A stretch of DNA of 64,000 nt from Microbispora sp. ZYX-F-249 (GTDB lineage Bacteria > Actinomycetota > Actinomycetes > Streptosporangiales > Streptosporangiaceae), in contig NZ_JBDJAW010000019.1 of the NCBI RefSeq assembly GCF_039649665.1, positions 1-64,000 on the forward strand, given 5' to 3'. Numbering within the stretch: position 1 is the stretch's first letter; the number at the start of each line of letters is the position of its first letter. A program made the position numbers and the translations under genes. Below the pieces are notes generated by a model. That model did no database searches, was not told the DNA's origin, and saw only the letters and a list, made by a program, of their open reading frames with translations. Of the stretch, positions 1 through 8,476 are shown in pieces.

Positions 1-378
1 GTCGCGCACCTGCTCGACCAGGTCCATGCCCTCGGGCAGTCGTACGGCGGCGAACGCCGCATGGGTGTGGAAACAGAATCGGCAGCGGTTCAGCGCGGAG
101 ACGTAGGTGGCGATCAATTCGCGTTCTCCGCGGCTGAGCGTGCCGTCCCCGCGTAACAGAACGTCCACCAGTTGGTTCAGCGGCAGCGCGGCCTCCGGGC
201 GGAACCGGAAAAGGCCGCGAACTCCGGGCTCGTCGGTGGCGAGGGCGATATACGGCCGGGTGGACCCGCGGTGATTGGTGTGTTGCGGCCCGGTCCGCCC
301 GCCCTGTCGTGGAGAAGGGACGATGGACAGTTCCGTGGCGACGTTCGGGCGTGCCGCGGGCGTTACGGTGTGTGTCAT
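1..378 (-). CDS. AhpD-like / carboxymuconolactone decarboxylase family protein (3' end cut off by window edge)
   Basis: The first 126 codons read in the minus direction from an ATG at 378, preceded by AGGAGAAAG; the rest lies before base 1. The run NRCRFCFHTH contains the C-x-x-C-x3-H redox motif of AhpD-like peroxidases, preceded by a helix with ELIATYVSALN, as in the carboxymuconolactone decarboxylase fold. Family members usually act as thiol peroxidases or partners in peroxide defence; the substrate here is unknown. The MmyB-type regulator at 515-1312 lies upstream on the same strand, 136 bp away, so co-transcription or regulation by it is possible. Codon 75 (bases 154-156) is the rare leucine codon TTA. 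Confidence 0.8.
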   Translation of the reverse strand, partial: MTHTVTPAARPNVATELSIVPSPRQGGRTGPQHTNHRGSTRPYIALATDEPGVRGLFRFRPEAALPLNQLVDVLLRGDGTLSRGERELIATYVSALNRCRFCFHTHAAFAAVRLPEGMDLVEQVRD

Positions 379-514
379 TTCCCTGACTTTCTCCTCGTGG
401 TTTTTCCTCCCACCACCACGATGCGAAGAGAAAGGCGGGACAGCCAGGCGGAGGCGGATCAGCAAGATGTCCGCCGCTGGCATTCTTCTGTCAATTCCCG
501 AACTTGACGGCGTC

Positions 515-1312
515 TCAGCCGGCGGCGACCAGGTGGCGCAGGGCCCGCTCGGAGGGGCTGCCCGGGTCCGCGGTGACGAACACCACGTGCTGGTCGTCGC
601 CCGGGACGACGAGCACGTCGCAGTTCAGCCGCAGCCGGCCCGCCCTCGGGTGGACGACGACCTTGGTGCGGTGACCGGGATCGTGCACCGGGTCGGAATC
701 CCAGATCTGGGTGAACTCCTCGCTGCCCGCCCGCAGATCCGCCAGCAGGCGCGCGAGCGCCTCGTCGTGCGGGTAACGCTGCGCGGCGAGGCGCAACCGG
801 GACACGACGACGTGGCCGAACTCCTCGCTGCTCGAACTCTCGTGGTAGCCGCCGAGGAACCGCCTGCGGGCCAGGTTCGGCTGCGTCTCGAGATCGCCCA
901 GCAGCGCGTACGCGAGCGGGTTCCAGGCCACGACGTCGTAGGTGGCGTCGGTGACGATGACCGCCGTGCCGGGGATGCGGTGCAGCAGTTCCGCCACATG
1001 GGGGCGGACCCGGCGCACCGGACCCGCGGGCGGCGTCGGGCCCGTGCCGGCGAGGTGGAACAGGTGGATCCGCTCGGCCGGATCCAGCCGGAGCGCGCCG
1101 GTGAGGGCGTCCAGGATCCGGGGTGAGGGACGCGGGCCCCGCGCCTGCTCGAGGCGGGTGTAGTAGTCCACGGACATGTGGGCCAGGTCGGCGACCTCCT
1201 CCCTGCGCAGGCCGGGAGTCCGGCGGCGCTCGTCGTCGGGCAGGCCGACGTCGCCCGGGCGCAGGCGCTCCCGCCTGTCGCGGAGGAAACGAGCCAGATC
1301 CCGTCTCACCAC
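515..1312 (-). CDS. XRE-family regulator with MmyB-like ligand-binding domain
   Basis: The protein has 265 aa. Residues about 1-75 form a helix-turn-helix of the XRE type with the hallmark RRTPGLRREEVADLA and DYYTRLEQARG. The remainder matches the MmyB-like ligand-binding domain, including HLFHLAGT, VVAWNPLA, RFLGGYHESS and the C-terminal DVLVVPGDDQHVVFVTADPGSPSE. In this family the second domain is thought to bind a small hydrophobic ligand and to control an adjacent oxidoreductase. It starts at GTG 1312 (or GTG 1309) behind GGAGG and is divergent from the dehydrogenase at 1384. A perfect palindrome lies between them. A close paralogue sits at 24781-25638 with the same arrangement. Confidence 0.9.
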   Translation of the reverse strand: MVRRDLARFLRDRRERLRPGDVGLPDDERRRTPGLRREEVADLAHMSVDYYTRLEQARGPRPSPRILDALTGALRLDPAERIHLFHLAGTGPTPPAGPVRRVRPHVAELLHRIPGTAVIVTDATYDVVAWNPLAYALLGDLETQPNLARRRFLGGYHESSSSEEFGHVVVSRLRLAAQRYPHDEALARLLADLRAGSEEFTQIWDSDPVHDPGHRTKVVVHPRAGRLRLNCDVLVVPGDDQHVVFVTADPGSPSERALRHLVAAG

Positions 1313-1329
1313 GGTGCCTCCTTCCGCTG

Positions 1330-1350
1330 CCAGGGATTCGTTGTCCCTGG
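1330..1350. promoter_or_regulatory. Palindromic operator candidate between MmyB-type regulator and SDR
   Basis: Perfect inverted repeat CCAGGGA, seven-base spacer, TCCCTGG, inside the 71-bp divergent region and 17 bp upstream of the regulator start. The same 7-7-7 pattern occurs at 25660-25680 beside the paralogous regulator, with one base changed. Binding by the MmyB-type regulator is inferred. Confidence 0.55.
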
Positions 1351-1383
1351 ATGGGTCGCCGCCGCCACGGAATGGTCGATGTC

Positions 1384-2100
1384 ATGAACCTATCCACAGC
1401 ACTGGTCACGGGTGCGAACAAGGGCATCGGCAAGGAGATCGCGCGGCAGCTCGCCGCCGAGGGGCTGACCGTCTACGTCGGATCGCGCGACGCGGACCGC
1501 GGCCGGAGGGCGGTCGAGGAGATCGGCGGCGACGCCCGGCTGCTGGTGCTCGACGTCACCGACGCCGGGAGCGTCGCCGCGGCGGCCAAGGAGGTGGAGA
1601 GCCTGGACATCCTGGTCAACAACGCCGGTGTCCAGGTGGACGGCGGATCCGCGCCGGACGCCGGCGTGGACAGCTTCCGGCGTACGTACGAGACGAACGT
1701 CTTCGGCGTCCTCGCGGTCACCAACGCGTTCCTGCCGGCGCTGCGCCGCTCGGCTTCGCCCCGGATCGTCAACGTCTCCAGCGGGACCGGATCGCTGACG
1801 TGGAGCGCGGATCCGGAGCACCACTTCGCCGCCTCGGCCGGCGCCGCCGCGGCCTACCGCTCGTCCAAGTCGGCACTCAACGCGTTGACGCTCTTCTACG
1901 CCCAGGCGCTCGCGGACGAGGGGTTCAAGGTGAACGCGCTGGCCCCGGGCCTGCGGGCGACCGACCTCGCCCCGGGGATCGCCGAGAGCGGTGGGGACCC
2001 GGCCGAGGGCGCGGCCGGCGCCGTCAGGCTGGCCCTGCTGCCCGGTGACGGCCCCACCGGCGGCTTCTTCTCCTGGGACGGAACGCCCGTCCCCTGGTAG
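1384..2100 (+). CDS. Short-chain dehydrogenase/reductase
   Basis: The 238-aa protein is a classical NAD(P)-dependent SDR. It has the nucleotide-binding TGANKGIG at residues about 9-16, NNAG near 79, an NVSSGTGS segment with the catalytic serine and the active-site YRSSK (Y-x3-K). The chosen ATG at 1384 lies just before the first beta strand; an in-frame ATG at 1372 would add four residues, and neither has a strong ribosome binding site. It is divergent from the MmyB-type regulator and probably its target. The substrate cannot be told from sequence. Confidence 0.88.
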   Translation: MNLSTALVTGANKGIGKEIARQLAAEGLTVYVGSRDADRGRRAVEEIGGDARLLVLDVTDAGSVAAAAKEVESLDILVNNAGVQVDGGSAPDAGVDSFRRTYETNVFGVLAVTNAFLPALRRSASPRIVNVSSGTGSLTWSADPEHHFAASAGAAAAYRSSKSALNALTLFYAQALADEGFKVNALAPGLRATDLAPGIAESGGDPAEGAAGAVRLALLPGDGPTGGFFSWDGTPVPW

Positions 2101-2115
2101 GACCGGTCGCTCCCG

Positions 2116-5100
2116 TCAGACGGGGACGGGAACGGGCACGTGGGCCGTGCTCCGGCGGCGCTCGGCCTCGGCGCGGGTCGTCGCCTCCCTGACGGGGCGC
2201 CGCACGAGCATCCCCACCAGCGTGGCGGCGGCCGCGCTGCCCAGTCCGATGACCCAGCCCGCCGGGCCGAGCGGCCGGCAGCCGAAGACCGTGCTGACCC
2301 CCGGCACCGTGACGATGAGCCACAGGACGGCCAGCGACGACAGCGACGCGAGCACGACGATCCTGTCCCGGCCGCCGCCCGAGAGCGTCTGCAGGAGCTG
2401 GGCGGACACGAGCGCGACCAGGCCGATGGTGTCCGCGCGCACGCGGGTGCCGGTCATGCGGCCCAGGATCCACGCGGCCGTCGCCGCCGCCGTCGTGACC
2501 GCCGCGCGCAGGTAGATGTCGCGGGTCAGCGACGCGCCCAGCGACGCCTCCGGGCCCTCGGCGAGCAGCTTGTCCGGGTCGGTCGAGGCGGGCGGCCGCA
2601 CGGCCACCGCCATGGCCGGCACCATGTCGGTGAGCAGGTTGACCAGCAGGAGCTGCCGGGCGTTGAGCGCGCTGCCGCCCGCCAGCAGGTTGGACCCCAC
2701 GGTGAAGGCGATCTCGCCGATGTTGCCGCCGAGGAGGATGCTCAGCGCGTCGCGCACCGAGGTCCACATCGCCCTGCCCTCGACGATGGCGTCCACGATC
2801 GTCTCGATGCGGTCGTCGGTGACGACGAGGTCGGCGGCGGCCCGCGCGGCGGGCGTCGCCCGCGAACCGAGGGCGATGCCCACGTCGGCCGTGCGGATGG
2901 CGGGCGCGTCGTTGGCGCCGTCTCCGGTGACGGCGACGACCTCACCCGCCCGGCGCAGGCACGTGACGATCCTGGCCTTGTGCGCGGGGGTGGTCCTGGC
3001 GAAAACCGCCACGTCGGGCAGCACCTTGGTCAGCGTCTCGTCGTCCAGTTCGTCCAGCTCGGGGCCGGTCATGACGCGCTGGCCGTTCAACGCGTTCAGC
3101 TCGACCGCGATCGCCTCGGCGGTGCTGGGATGGTCGCCGGTGACCATGACGATCCGCACCCCGGCCCGCATGAGGCGCCTGACGCTCTCCGCGGCCGTGG
3201 ACCTGACCGGGTCGGCCAGGCCGAGGAAGCCGAGGAAGCACAGCTCCTCGATGCGCGACTCGTCGAGGTCGCTCCGGTCGGAGGCGGGCCGCTGCGCGAC
3301 GGCGAGCACGCGGTATCCCTGCCGGGCCAGCCGTTCCACCTCCTGCTCCAGCTCGGCGCGTACGGTCTCGTCGCAGGGGACGGGACCGGTGTCGCGGTGC
3401 ACGGTGGTGCAGTGGGTGAGCACGATCTCGGGGGCGCCCTTCACACTGAGCAGGTGCCCGTGCTCGGTGCGGCCGAGCACCGCGTGGTAGCCCCGGCCCG
3501 GCTCGAACGGCATCTCGTCCACGCGCTCCCAGCTCTCCAACCCTTCGGCGGGCGTGACGTTCAGCCGCTGGGCGCCGTCGAGCACGGCGCGGTCGGTCGG
3601 GTGGGCGATCACCCGTCCCACACCGGACTTGGGACTGGCCCGTACGGCCGCGGCGAGGACGCGCCGCAGCCCGGCGTCCGTCTCCTCGAGCAGCTCCTCG
3701 ACCGGGCGGCCGGCGCGCCCGTCCGACACGTGCCGCAGGTTGATGCGGCCCTCGGTCAGCGTGCCCGTCTTGTCGAAGCACAGCACGTTGACCCGCCCCA
3801 GGGCCTCGATCGTGGACGGGTTGCGCACCAGCGCGGCACGCCTGGACAGCCGCCGCGCCGCGGCCAGCTCCGCCACGGTGGCGATGAACGGGAGCCCCTC
3901 GGGCACGGCGGCGACCGTCAGGCTCACGGCCGGCGTGAGCGCCGCGGCCAGCGACCGTCCGCGCAGGAGGTCGGTGACGAGCAGTGCCAGCCCGGAGGCG
4001 ATCGAGATCGGCAGGATGCGGCTGCTCAGCTCCCGCAGGCGCAGCTCCACCCCCGTGGGCGGGCTCGGCTCGCCCGCGAGCCTGGCGCTGCGCCCCGACT
4101 CGGTCATGTCGCCGGTCGCGACGACCACCGCACGTCCGCTGCCCGCCGCGATCGACGTGCCCAGGTAGACCATCGAGCTGCGGTCGGCGATGGCCGCCGC
4201 CACGGTCGGCGCGGCCGTCTTGGCGACGAGCTGGGACTCTCCGGTGAGCGTGGACTCGTCCACCTCCAGCCCGACGGCCTTGATCACGCGGGCGTCGGCG
4301 GGCACGGCGTCCCCGGCGCGCAGCTCGATGACGTCGCCGGGCGCGAGCTCGGCCGTCGTCGTCTCGACGACTCCCTCGGGGCGGCGCAGCCGTACGAGGA
4401 CCTCGGTCGACTCGGTCAGGCGGTGCAGCGCCCGGTCGGCCTTGAACCGCTGCACGCCCCCGAGGAACGCGTTGATGACCATCACGCCGCTGATCAGCAC
4501 GGCGTCGAGGGCCGAGCCGACGAGGGCCGATATCCCCGCGCCGGTGGCGAGGGCGGGCGTGAGCGGGTTCGCGAGCTCCTCCACCGTGGCCCGGGCCAGC
4601 GAGTGCGGGCCCTCCGCCTTCTCCGGCGCGGCCTCGGCGCGGCGCCTGCCCGCCTCCTGCTCGGCGATTCCCTGGACGGAGGAGCGGAGCCGGGAAAGCA
4701 CCTCGTCGGCGGACATGGCGTGCCAGGGCGTGGTGTCGGCGCGCGGCGGGGTGGGGACGCGTCCCGCGTTCTGCCCGGACCATTCGCCCAGCACGATGGC
4801 GGCCAGCGAGACGACGGCGCTGGCCAGCTGCGCCCGGCGCAGGGCCGTGGCGGCCGGGCCCGCGACGGCCAGCAGGGTGCCGACCACCGCGCCGGCCGCG
4901 CCGAGCCGTACGGCGTTCCCGCTGGTGGCGCGGGCGCGGGGCAGGCAGCGCAGGAACAGGTGGACCCCGTGCAGCTCGCCGGCCACGTCGGCGTCCCAGG
5001 GCACGATGCCCTCCGGGCCGGCGGCCTCCGGGACGACCACTCCCACGCCGATGTCGGCCTGGGCGAGCGCGTGCGCGGCGCCCCGGGACACGACGACCAC

Positions 5101-6534
5101 GCACCGGCCCTTCTCCTGCAGGTCGTACACGTGTCCGGCGAGTTCTTCGCCGCCCGGCAGCGTACGGCCGATCGCGAGGCGCTGCGCCAGGCCCTCGTCG
5201 CCGCCCGCGAGGAAGACGGCGCCGGCCGCCTTGGCCGCGCCGACGACGGGCACGGCCAGGGCGTCGATCTCCCGCGCGAGCCCGGCGACGGCGACCCGGG
5301 TGCCGTTCCTGGACACCTCCACCGCCCGCAGCCCGCGCGACCGCCACAGGGCGGCGTCCGCGACCAGGCCTTCGAGATCGGGCAGCGGCCGGACCGACCA
5401 GCCCTTCAGGGTCCGGGCGCGGCCGGGGTCGGAGAAGTCGATGAGGGAGTAGAGCCGGGAGTACAGCTCGTCGGTGTCCTGCCCTTCGAGCAGCGGCTCG
5501 ACGCGGTCGATCGTCCACGAGCCGGTGGTCAGGGCGGCGGCGTCCAGGACGACGGTGTCGACGCGGTCCATCGTGCGCAGGCAGTCGGCGTCGAAGACGA
5601 CCGTGTCGTGCTTGCCGAGCGCGCGGCTGATCGCGCCGGCGAACGCCTCGCGGCTGAGGTCGGCGACCCTGGGGGTGGCCGAGATGAGAACGGCGGCGGC
5701 CCGCTCGCCGCGGGCGAACACCCGGGCCACCGCGTAGGCGGCGGCGCTGATGGGGGCGACCACGTCCGCGTAGCGTTCGACCGGGCCGTGCGGCAGGTGC
5801 GTCGGGCGCCGCCGGGCCTCCGCCCGGATGTGGCGCCAGGCCCCCGGGCGGGAGGCCAGCCGCTCCTCGAGCTCCTCCCAGGCGTACCGGCTCGCCCTGG
5901 TCTCGACGTAGCGGCTCACGTTCGCGAAGGCCTGCACGAACAGTGCCACGGGGCGGAGCGTGAGCGTCTGGGTGACGAGGTTGGCGGTGGTGAACAGGGC
6001 CTCGGTGGGACCGCGCCCCAGCCGGTGGTCGAGCTGCTCGCGGATGGCGGGCGTGGCGTTGACCAGTTGCACCATCGCGGGGACGGCCGCCGGGAGCTGC
6101 GGGGCCCGCAGCGCCCTGCCCAGGAAGATCAGCCCGATCCCGGCGACGCCGGCCGTCAGCCGTACGGTCGCCCGCAGGTGTTCCTCCACGAGGTGGACGG
6201 GACTCTCCCGGGCGTGCTCCTCCTGCCCGTCGAGCTCCGCGGTCACGGCCAGGAGCTCGTCCTGGTCGACCCGGCCCGGGTCGCAGGCGACGAAGACGGC
6301 GCCGACGCGGCCGTTGACCTCCGCACGCTCGACGCCGTGGACGGCCTCCAGCCGTTCCTCCAGCCGTCCCGCGGCGGCCTCGGAGCCGGGCCGGCCGATC
6401 CCGCGCAGGTCGATGCGCAACCCACCGGGGCACAGGCGCATCTCGCGGGGGCACGGAAGCAGATCTCGGAACGGCTCGGGCAGCACGCCGCGCAGCAGGG
6501 CCGCGGACGTGTTGAGCACCCGGTTCAGGATCAC
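2116..6534 (-). CDS. Large cation-translocating P-type ATPase (CtpH/CtpI-like)
   Basis: The 1,472-aa protein starts at GTG 6534 behind GAGGAGGGG. The C-terminal half carries the full P-type ATPase set: LTGES (about residue 764), PEGLP in the transmembrane helix (about 879), the phosphorylated aspartate in DKTGTLTEG (about 920), KGAPEI, MVTGDHPSTA and the hinge GDGANDAPAI (about 1205). PEGLP resembles calcium and Na/K type pumps rather than copper pumps. The first roughly 620 residues contain a ferredoxin-like (HMA-type) segment, membrane stretches and what looks like a degenerate second half-ATPase, giving a length typical of mycobacterial CtpH and CtpI. The transported ion is not established. 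It is downstream of the STAS gene on the same strand. Confidence 0.88.
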   Translation of the reverse strand: MILNRVLNTSAALLRGVLPEPFRDLLPCPREMRLCPGGLRIDLRGIGRPGSEAAAGRLEERLEAVHGVERAEVNGRVGAVFVACDPGRVDQDELLAVTAELDGQEEHARESPVHLVEEHLRATVRLTAGVAGIGLIFLGRALRAPQLPAAVPAMVQLVNATPAIREQLDHRLGRGPTEALFTTANLVTQTLTLRPVALFVQAFANVSRYVETRASRYAWEELEERLASRPGAWRHIRAEARRRPTHLPHGPVERYADVVAPISAAAYAVARVFARGERAAAVLISATPRVADLSREAFAGAISRALGKHDTVVFDADCLRTMDRVDTVVLDAAALTTGSWTIDRVEPLLEGQDTDELYSRLYSLIDFSDPGRARTLKGWSVRPLPDLEGLVADAALWRSRGLRAVEVSRNGTRVAVAGLAREIDALAVPVVGAAKAAGAVFLAGGDEGLAQRLAIGRTLPGGEELAGHVYDLQEKGRCVVVVSRGAAHALAQADIGVGVVVPEAAGPEGIVPWDADVAGELHGVHLFLRCLPRARATSGNAVRLGAAGAVVGTLLAVAGPAATALRRAQLASAVVSLAAIVLGEWSGQNAGRVPTPPRADTTPWHAMSADEVLSRLRSSVQGIAEQEAGRRRAEAAPEKAEGPHSLARATVEELANPLTPALATGAGISALVGSALDAVLISGVMVINAFLGGVQRFKADRALHRLTESTEVLVRLRRPEGVVETTTAELAPGDVIELRAGDAVPADARVIKAVGLEVDESTLTGESQLVAKTAAPTVAAAIADRSSMVYLGTSIAAGSGRAVVVATGDMTESGRSARLAGEPSPPTGVELRLRELSSRILPISIASGLALLVTDLLRGRSLAAALTPAVSLTVAAVPEGLPFIATVAELAAARRLSRRAALVRNPSTIEALGRVNVLCFDKTGTLTEGRINLRHVSDGRAGRPVEELLEETDAGLRRVLAAAVRASPKSGVGRVIAHPTDRAVLDGAQRLNVTPAEGLESWERVDEMPFEPGRGYHAVLGRTEHGHLLSVKGAPEIVLTHCTTVHRDTGPVPCDETVRAELEQEVERLARQGYRVLAVAQRPASDRSDLDESRIEELCFLGFLGLADPVRSTAAESVRRLMRAGVRIVMVTGDHPSTAEAIAVELNALNGQRVMTGPELDELDDETLTKVLPDVAVFARTTPAHKARIVTCLRRAGEVVAVTGDGANDAPAIRTADVGIALGSRATPAARAAADLVVTDDRIETIVDAIVEGRAMWTSVRDALSILLGGNIGEIAFTVGSNLLAGGSALNARQLLLVNLLTDMVPAMAVAVRPPASTDPDKLLAEGPEASLGASLTRDIYLRAAVTTAAATAAWILGRMTGTRVRADTIGLVALVSAQLLQTLSGGGRDRIVVLASLSSLAVLWLIVTVPGVSTVFGCRPLGPAGWVIGLGSAAAATLVGMLVRRPVREATTRAEAERRRSTAHVPVPVPV

Positions 6535-6704
6535 ATCACCCCTCCTCGCGAGAGTCGGGGGGAACTCACGGATGAATCCCGCCTGAACCCGTATGAAGGC
6601 TCAGACGCTGGTCATAACGGTCGTACGACCGTCGTCGGTTACCTTTCCTCCATCCGGAGCAGGAGAAACGCGGGATATGGGAAACCCGGAGAACGGTAGA
6701 CGCG

Positions 6705-6727
6705 CCGCCCGCGATGGGCGCGGGCGG
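6705..6727 (-). terminator. GC hairpin after the STAS gene
   Basis: Perfect 9-bp stem CCGCCCGCG/CGCGGGCGG with a 5-base loop, 24 bp beyond the STAS stop codon. There is no U tract, which is usual for actinobacterial terminators. Confidence 0.5.
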
Positions 6728-6750
6728 GGGGCCCGGGTGGAACCGCGGGG

Positions 6751-7101
6751 TCAGCCGACGGTGAAGGCGGGCCAGTCGAGGAGGGCGAGCAGCCTCCGCA
6801 GCGCCGGCGTGGCGTTGTGCAGCCGGATCGGCCGGCCCAGGGGCATGTCGGACAGCAGTGCCAGGGCGCGCAGGCCGTAGAGGTCGATGAACTGGAGTTC
6901 GGCGACGTCCACGGTTCCCGTCCCCGGCCTCGTCCACTCCCTGAGGAGGGTGTCGGCCATCGCGTCGCCGTTGGTGAGATCGATCTGCCCGATCAGTCGT
7001 ACGGAGCCGTCGTCGGAGGTGCGTACGACCAGTTGCTTGTCGAGATAGAGCAGGTTCTGCTTGCGCAGAGCGGATTCGAACGAACCATTGATGGTCATCA
7101 T
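6751..7101 (-). CDS. STAS-domain protein (anti-sigma factor antagonist-like) lacking the phospho-serine
   Basis: The 116-aa single STAS domain runs from LVVRTSDDGSVRLIGQIDL to the C-terminal helix RRLLALLDW. The start at ATG 7101 (beginning MMTING) is chosen because AGGAAGG sits 10 bases upstream; the longer reading frame has no such site. In SpoIIAA-type antagonists the helix cap reads D-S-S-G-L with the first serine phosphorylated by an anti-sigma kinase. Here it is FIDLYGL, so both serines are replaced (Leu and Tyr). It may therefore be a constitutively active or purely structural STAS module. No anti-sigma kinase gene lies nearby. Confidence 0.85.
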   Translation of the reverse strand: MMTINGSFESALRKQNLLYLDKQLVVRTSDDGSVRLIGQIDLTNGDAMADTLLREWTRPGTGTVDVAELQFIDLYGLRALALLSDMPLGRPIRLHNATPALRRLLALLDWPAFTVG

Positions 7102-7266
7102 GTCGGAGCCGCCTTCCTGTAGAGGGGCAGCCAACTCCGAGCATCACCGTCGCCGCTCGCCGCTGTCAACCGAAGCGCGGTCCCCGCGCCCGCCCCGCCG
7201 ATCACCGGCCCGCCGTCGCATGGCCCGCGGCCTGCGCCGAAGCCCTATGGGCCGCACGGCGGGACG

Positions 7267-7280
7267 GTGACGTATTTCAC
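7267..7280. promoter_or_regulatory. CRP/GlxR-type palindrome upstream of the STAS gene
   Basis: GTGACGTATTTCAC fits the core GTGA-N2-TA-N2-TCAC of actinobacterial CRP/GlxR sites exactly. It lies 166 bp upstream of the STAS start, just after the methyltransferase stop. Functional binding is unproven. Confidence 0.35.
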
Positions 7281-7302
7281 GTTTATCGCCCCGGACGACG
7301 TC

Positions 7303-8160
7303 TCAGGGTTTGTGGGCGACGGCACCGACGAACGTGTGGTAGGTGATGCCGTGTTCGACAAAGTCGCCGGGATCCGGCCGCCACTCGGCGAGCGGCACCA
7401 GGCCGGGCTCGAGGATCGGCAGGTCGCCGAAGTAGGCGAGGATCTCGTCGCGGGTGCGCCACCGGCCCGTGCCGAGGTTCTCGTTGAACAGCCTCTCGGC
7501 CGACGTGGCCTGCGCCGACACCTCGGGCATGGCCGGCCCCGGGTTGTGGAAATGGGACAGCGCCAGATAGCTGCCGGAGGGCAGGGCCGAGCGGAAACGG
7601 GCGGCGATGCCCTGGGGGTCCTCGTGGTCGTTGACGTGGTGCAGGATCGCGAACAGCAGCAGGGCCACCGGCTGGTCGAAGTCGATGAGCGCCCCGACCG
7701 AGGGGTGGTTCAGGATCGACTCCGGGTCACGGATGTCGGCCTCGACGACCGTGGTGCTCCCGTTCGTGGCGAGCAGCGCCCGGCCGTGCGCGAGCACGAT
7801 CGGGTCGTTGTCGACGTAGACGACCCGCGCCTCCGGGGCGATTTCCTGGGCCACCTCGTGCACGTTGCCCTGGGTCGGCAGACCCGAGCCGATGTCGAGG
7901 AACTGCCGGATGCCCGCCTCGGCCGCGAGATAACGGACGACGCGCCGGAGGAAGGCGCGGTTCGCGCGGCCCGCCGCGGGAGCGTCCGGCGCGATCAGCA
8001 ACGTCGCCTCGCCCACCTGCCGGTCGATGGCGAAGTTGTCCTTCCCGCCGAGGAAGAAGTCGTAGACACGGGCGATGCTCGGTTTGCTCGTGTCGATCCT
8101 GGTCGCCGCCTGCTCGTCGTCCGCCGGGGCACCGCTCACGTGCTGGTCGTCGTCGGCCAT
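7303..8160 (-). CDS. DUF574 / SAV2177-family SAM-dependent methyltransferase
   Basis: The 285-aa protein belongs to the DUF574 family that is expanded in filamentous actinomycetes. Recognisable family signatures are SKPSIARVYDFFLGGKDNF near the N terminus, the SAM-binding FLDIGSGLPTQGNVHEVAQ, VVYVDNDPIV, the HHVNDHEDP segment and the LGTGRWRTRDEILAYFGDL end. The ATG at 8160 is preceded by AGCAGGACGG and begins just before the conserved block; upstream in-frame codons look non-coding. The methyl acceptor is unknown for the whole family. It stands alone, with a repeat-rich region upstream. Confidence 0.88.
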   Translation of the reverse strand: MADDDQHVSGAPADDEQAATRIDTSKPSIARVYDFFLGGKDNFAIDRQVGEATLLIAPDAPAAGRANRAFLRRVVRYLAAEAGIRQFLDIGSGLPTQGNVHEVAQEIAPEARVVYVDNDPIVLAHGRALLATNGSTTVVEADIRDPESILNHPSVGALIDFDQPVALLLFAILHHVNDHEDPQGIAARFRSALPSGSYLALSHFHNPGPAMPEVSAQATSAERLFNENLGTGRWRTRDEILAYFGDLPILEPGLVPLAEWRPDPGDFVEHGITYHTFVGAVAHKP

Positions 8161-8340
8161 GATCCGTCCTGCTCCCTCGCTGTACGGGTCCAGATCGCGA
8201 TCATGGTAAATCCCCCGGGGGCCGCGGGGAGGATGTTTGCGATAACTGGCACGAACAGCTCGCCCAACGGGCGAAGCCGGGCGCATCCGGCCAGTCGTGC
8301 CTGTCGGACCAGTCGGGGCATTCGGCCGGCCGGGCGCATC

Positions 8341-8399
8341 GGGTCGGCGGGGTCGGCGGGTGTGGGTCAGTCCGGGTCGGCGGGGTCGGCGGCTGTGGG
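8341..8399. repeat. Two-copy 26-bp direct repeat in the 8161-8476 gene gap
   Basis: The 26-bp unit at 8341-8366 recurs at 8374-8399 with one mismatch, and each unit holds two GGGTCGGCGG-like blocks. It forms part of a TCGG-rich stretch covering about 8290-8460 between the VOC and methyltransferase genes. I see no gene in this 316-bp gap. Confidence 0.7.
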
Positions 8400-8476
8400 C
8401 CGGCCCGATCGGTCCGGATCGGCCGAGTCGACCGGTGGGCGGCCGCCGAGAGGACGGCCGCCCACCGGTCGCCGAA

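Noticed and set aside
396-420. CGTGGT-N13-ACCACG before the AhpD-like gene
   Set aside because: Short arms within a CCACCACC stretch; plausible but not distinguishable from composition.
2140-6699. A 1,519-codon open frame opposite the P-type ATPase gene
   Set aside because: It is Arg/Gly/Asp-rich without domains and mirrors the GC-rich coding strand; the ATPase frame has every catalytic motif.
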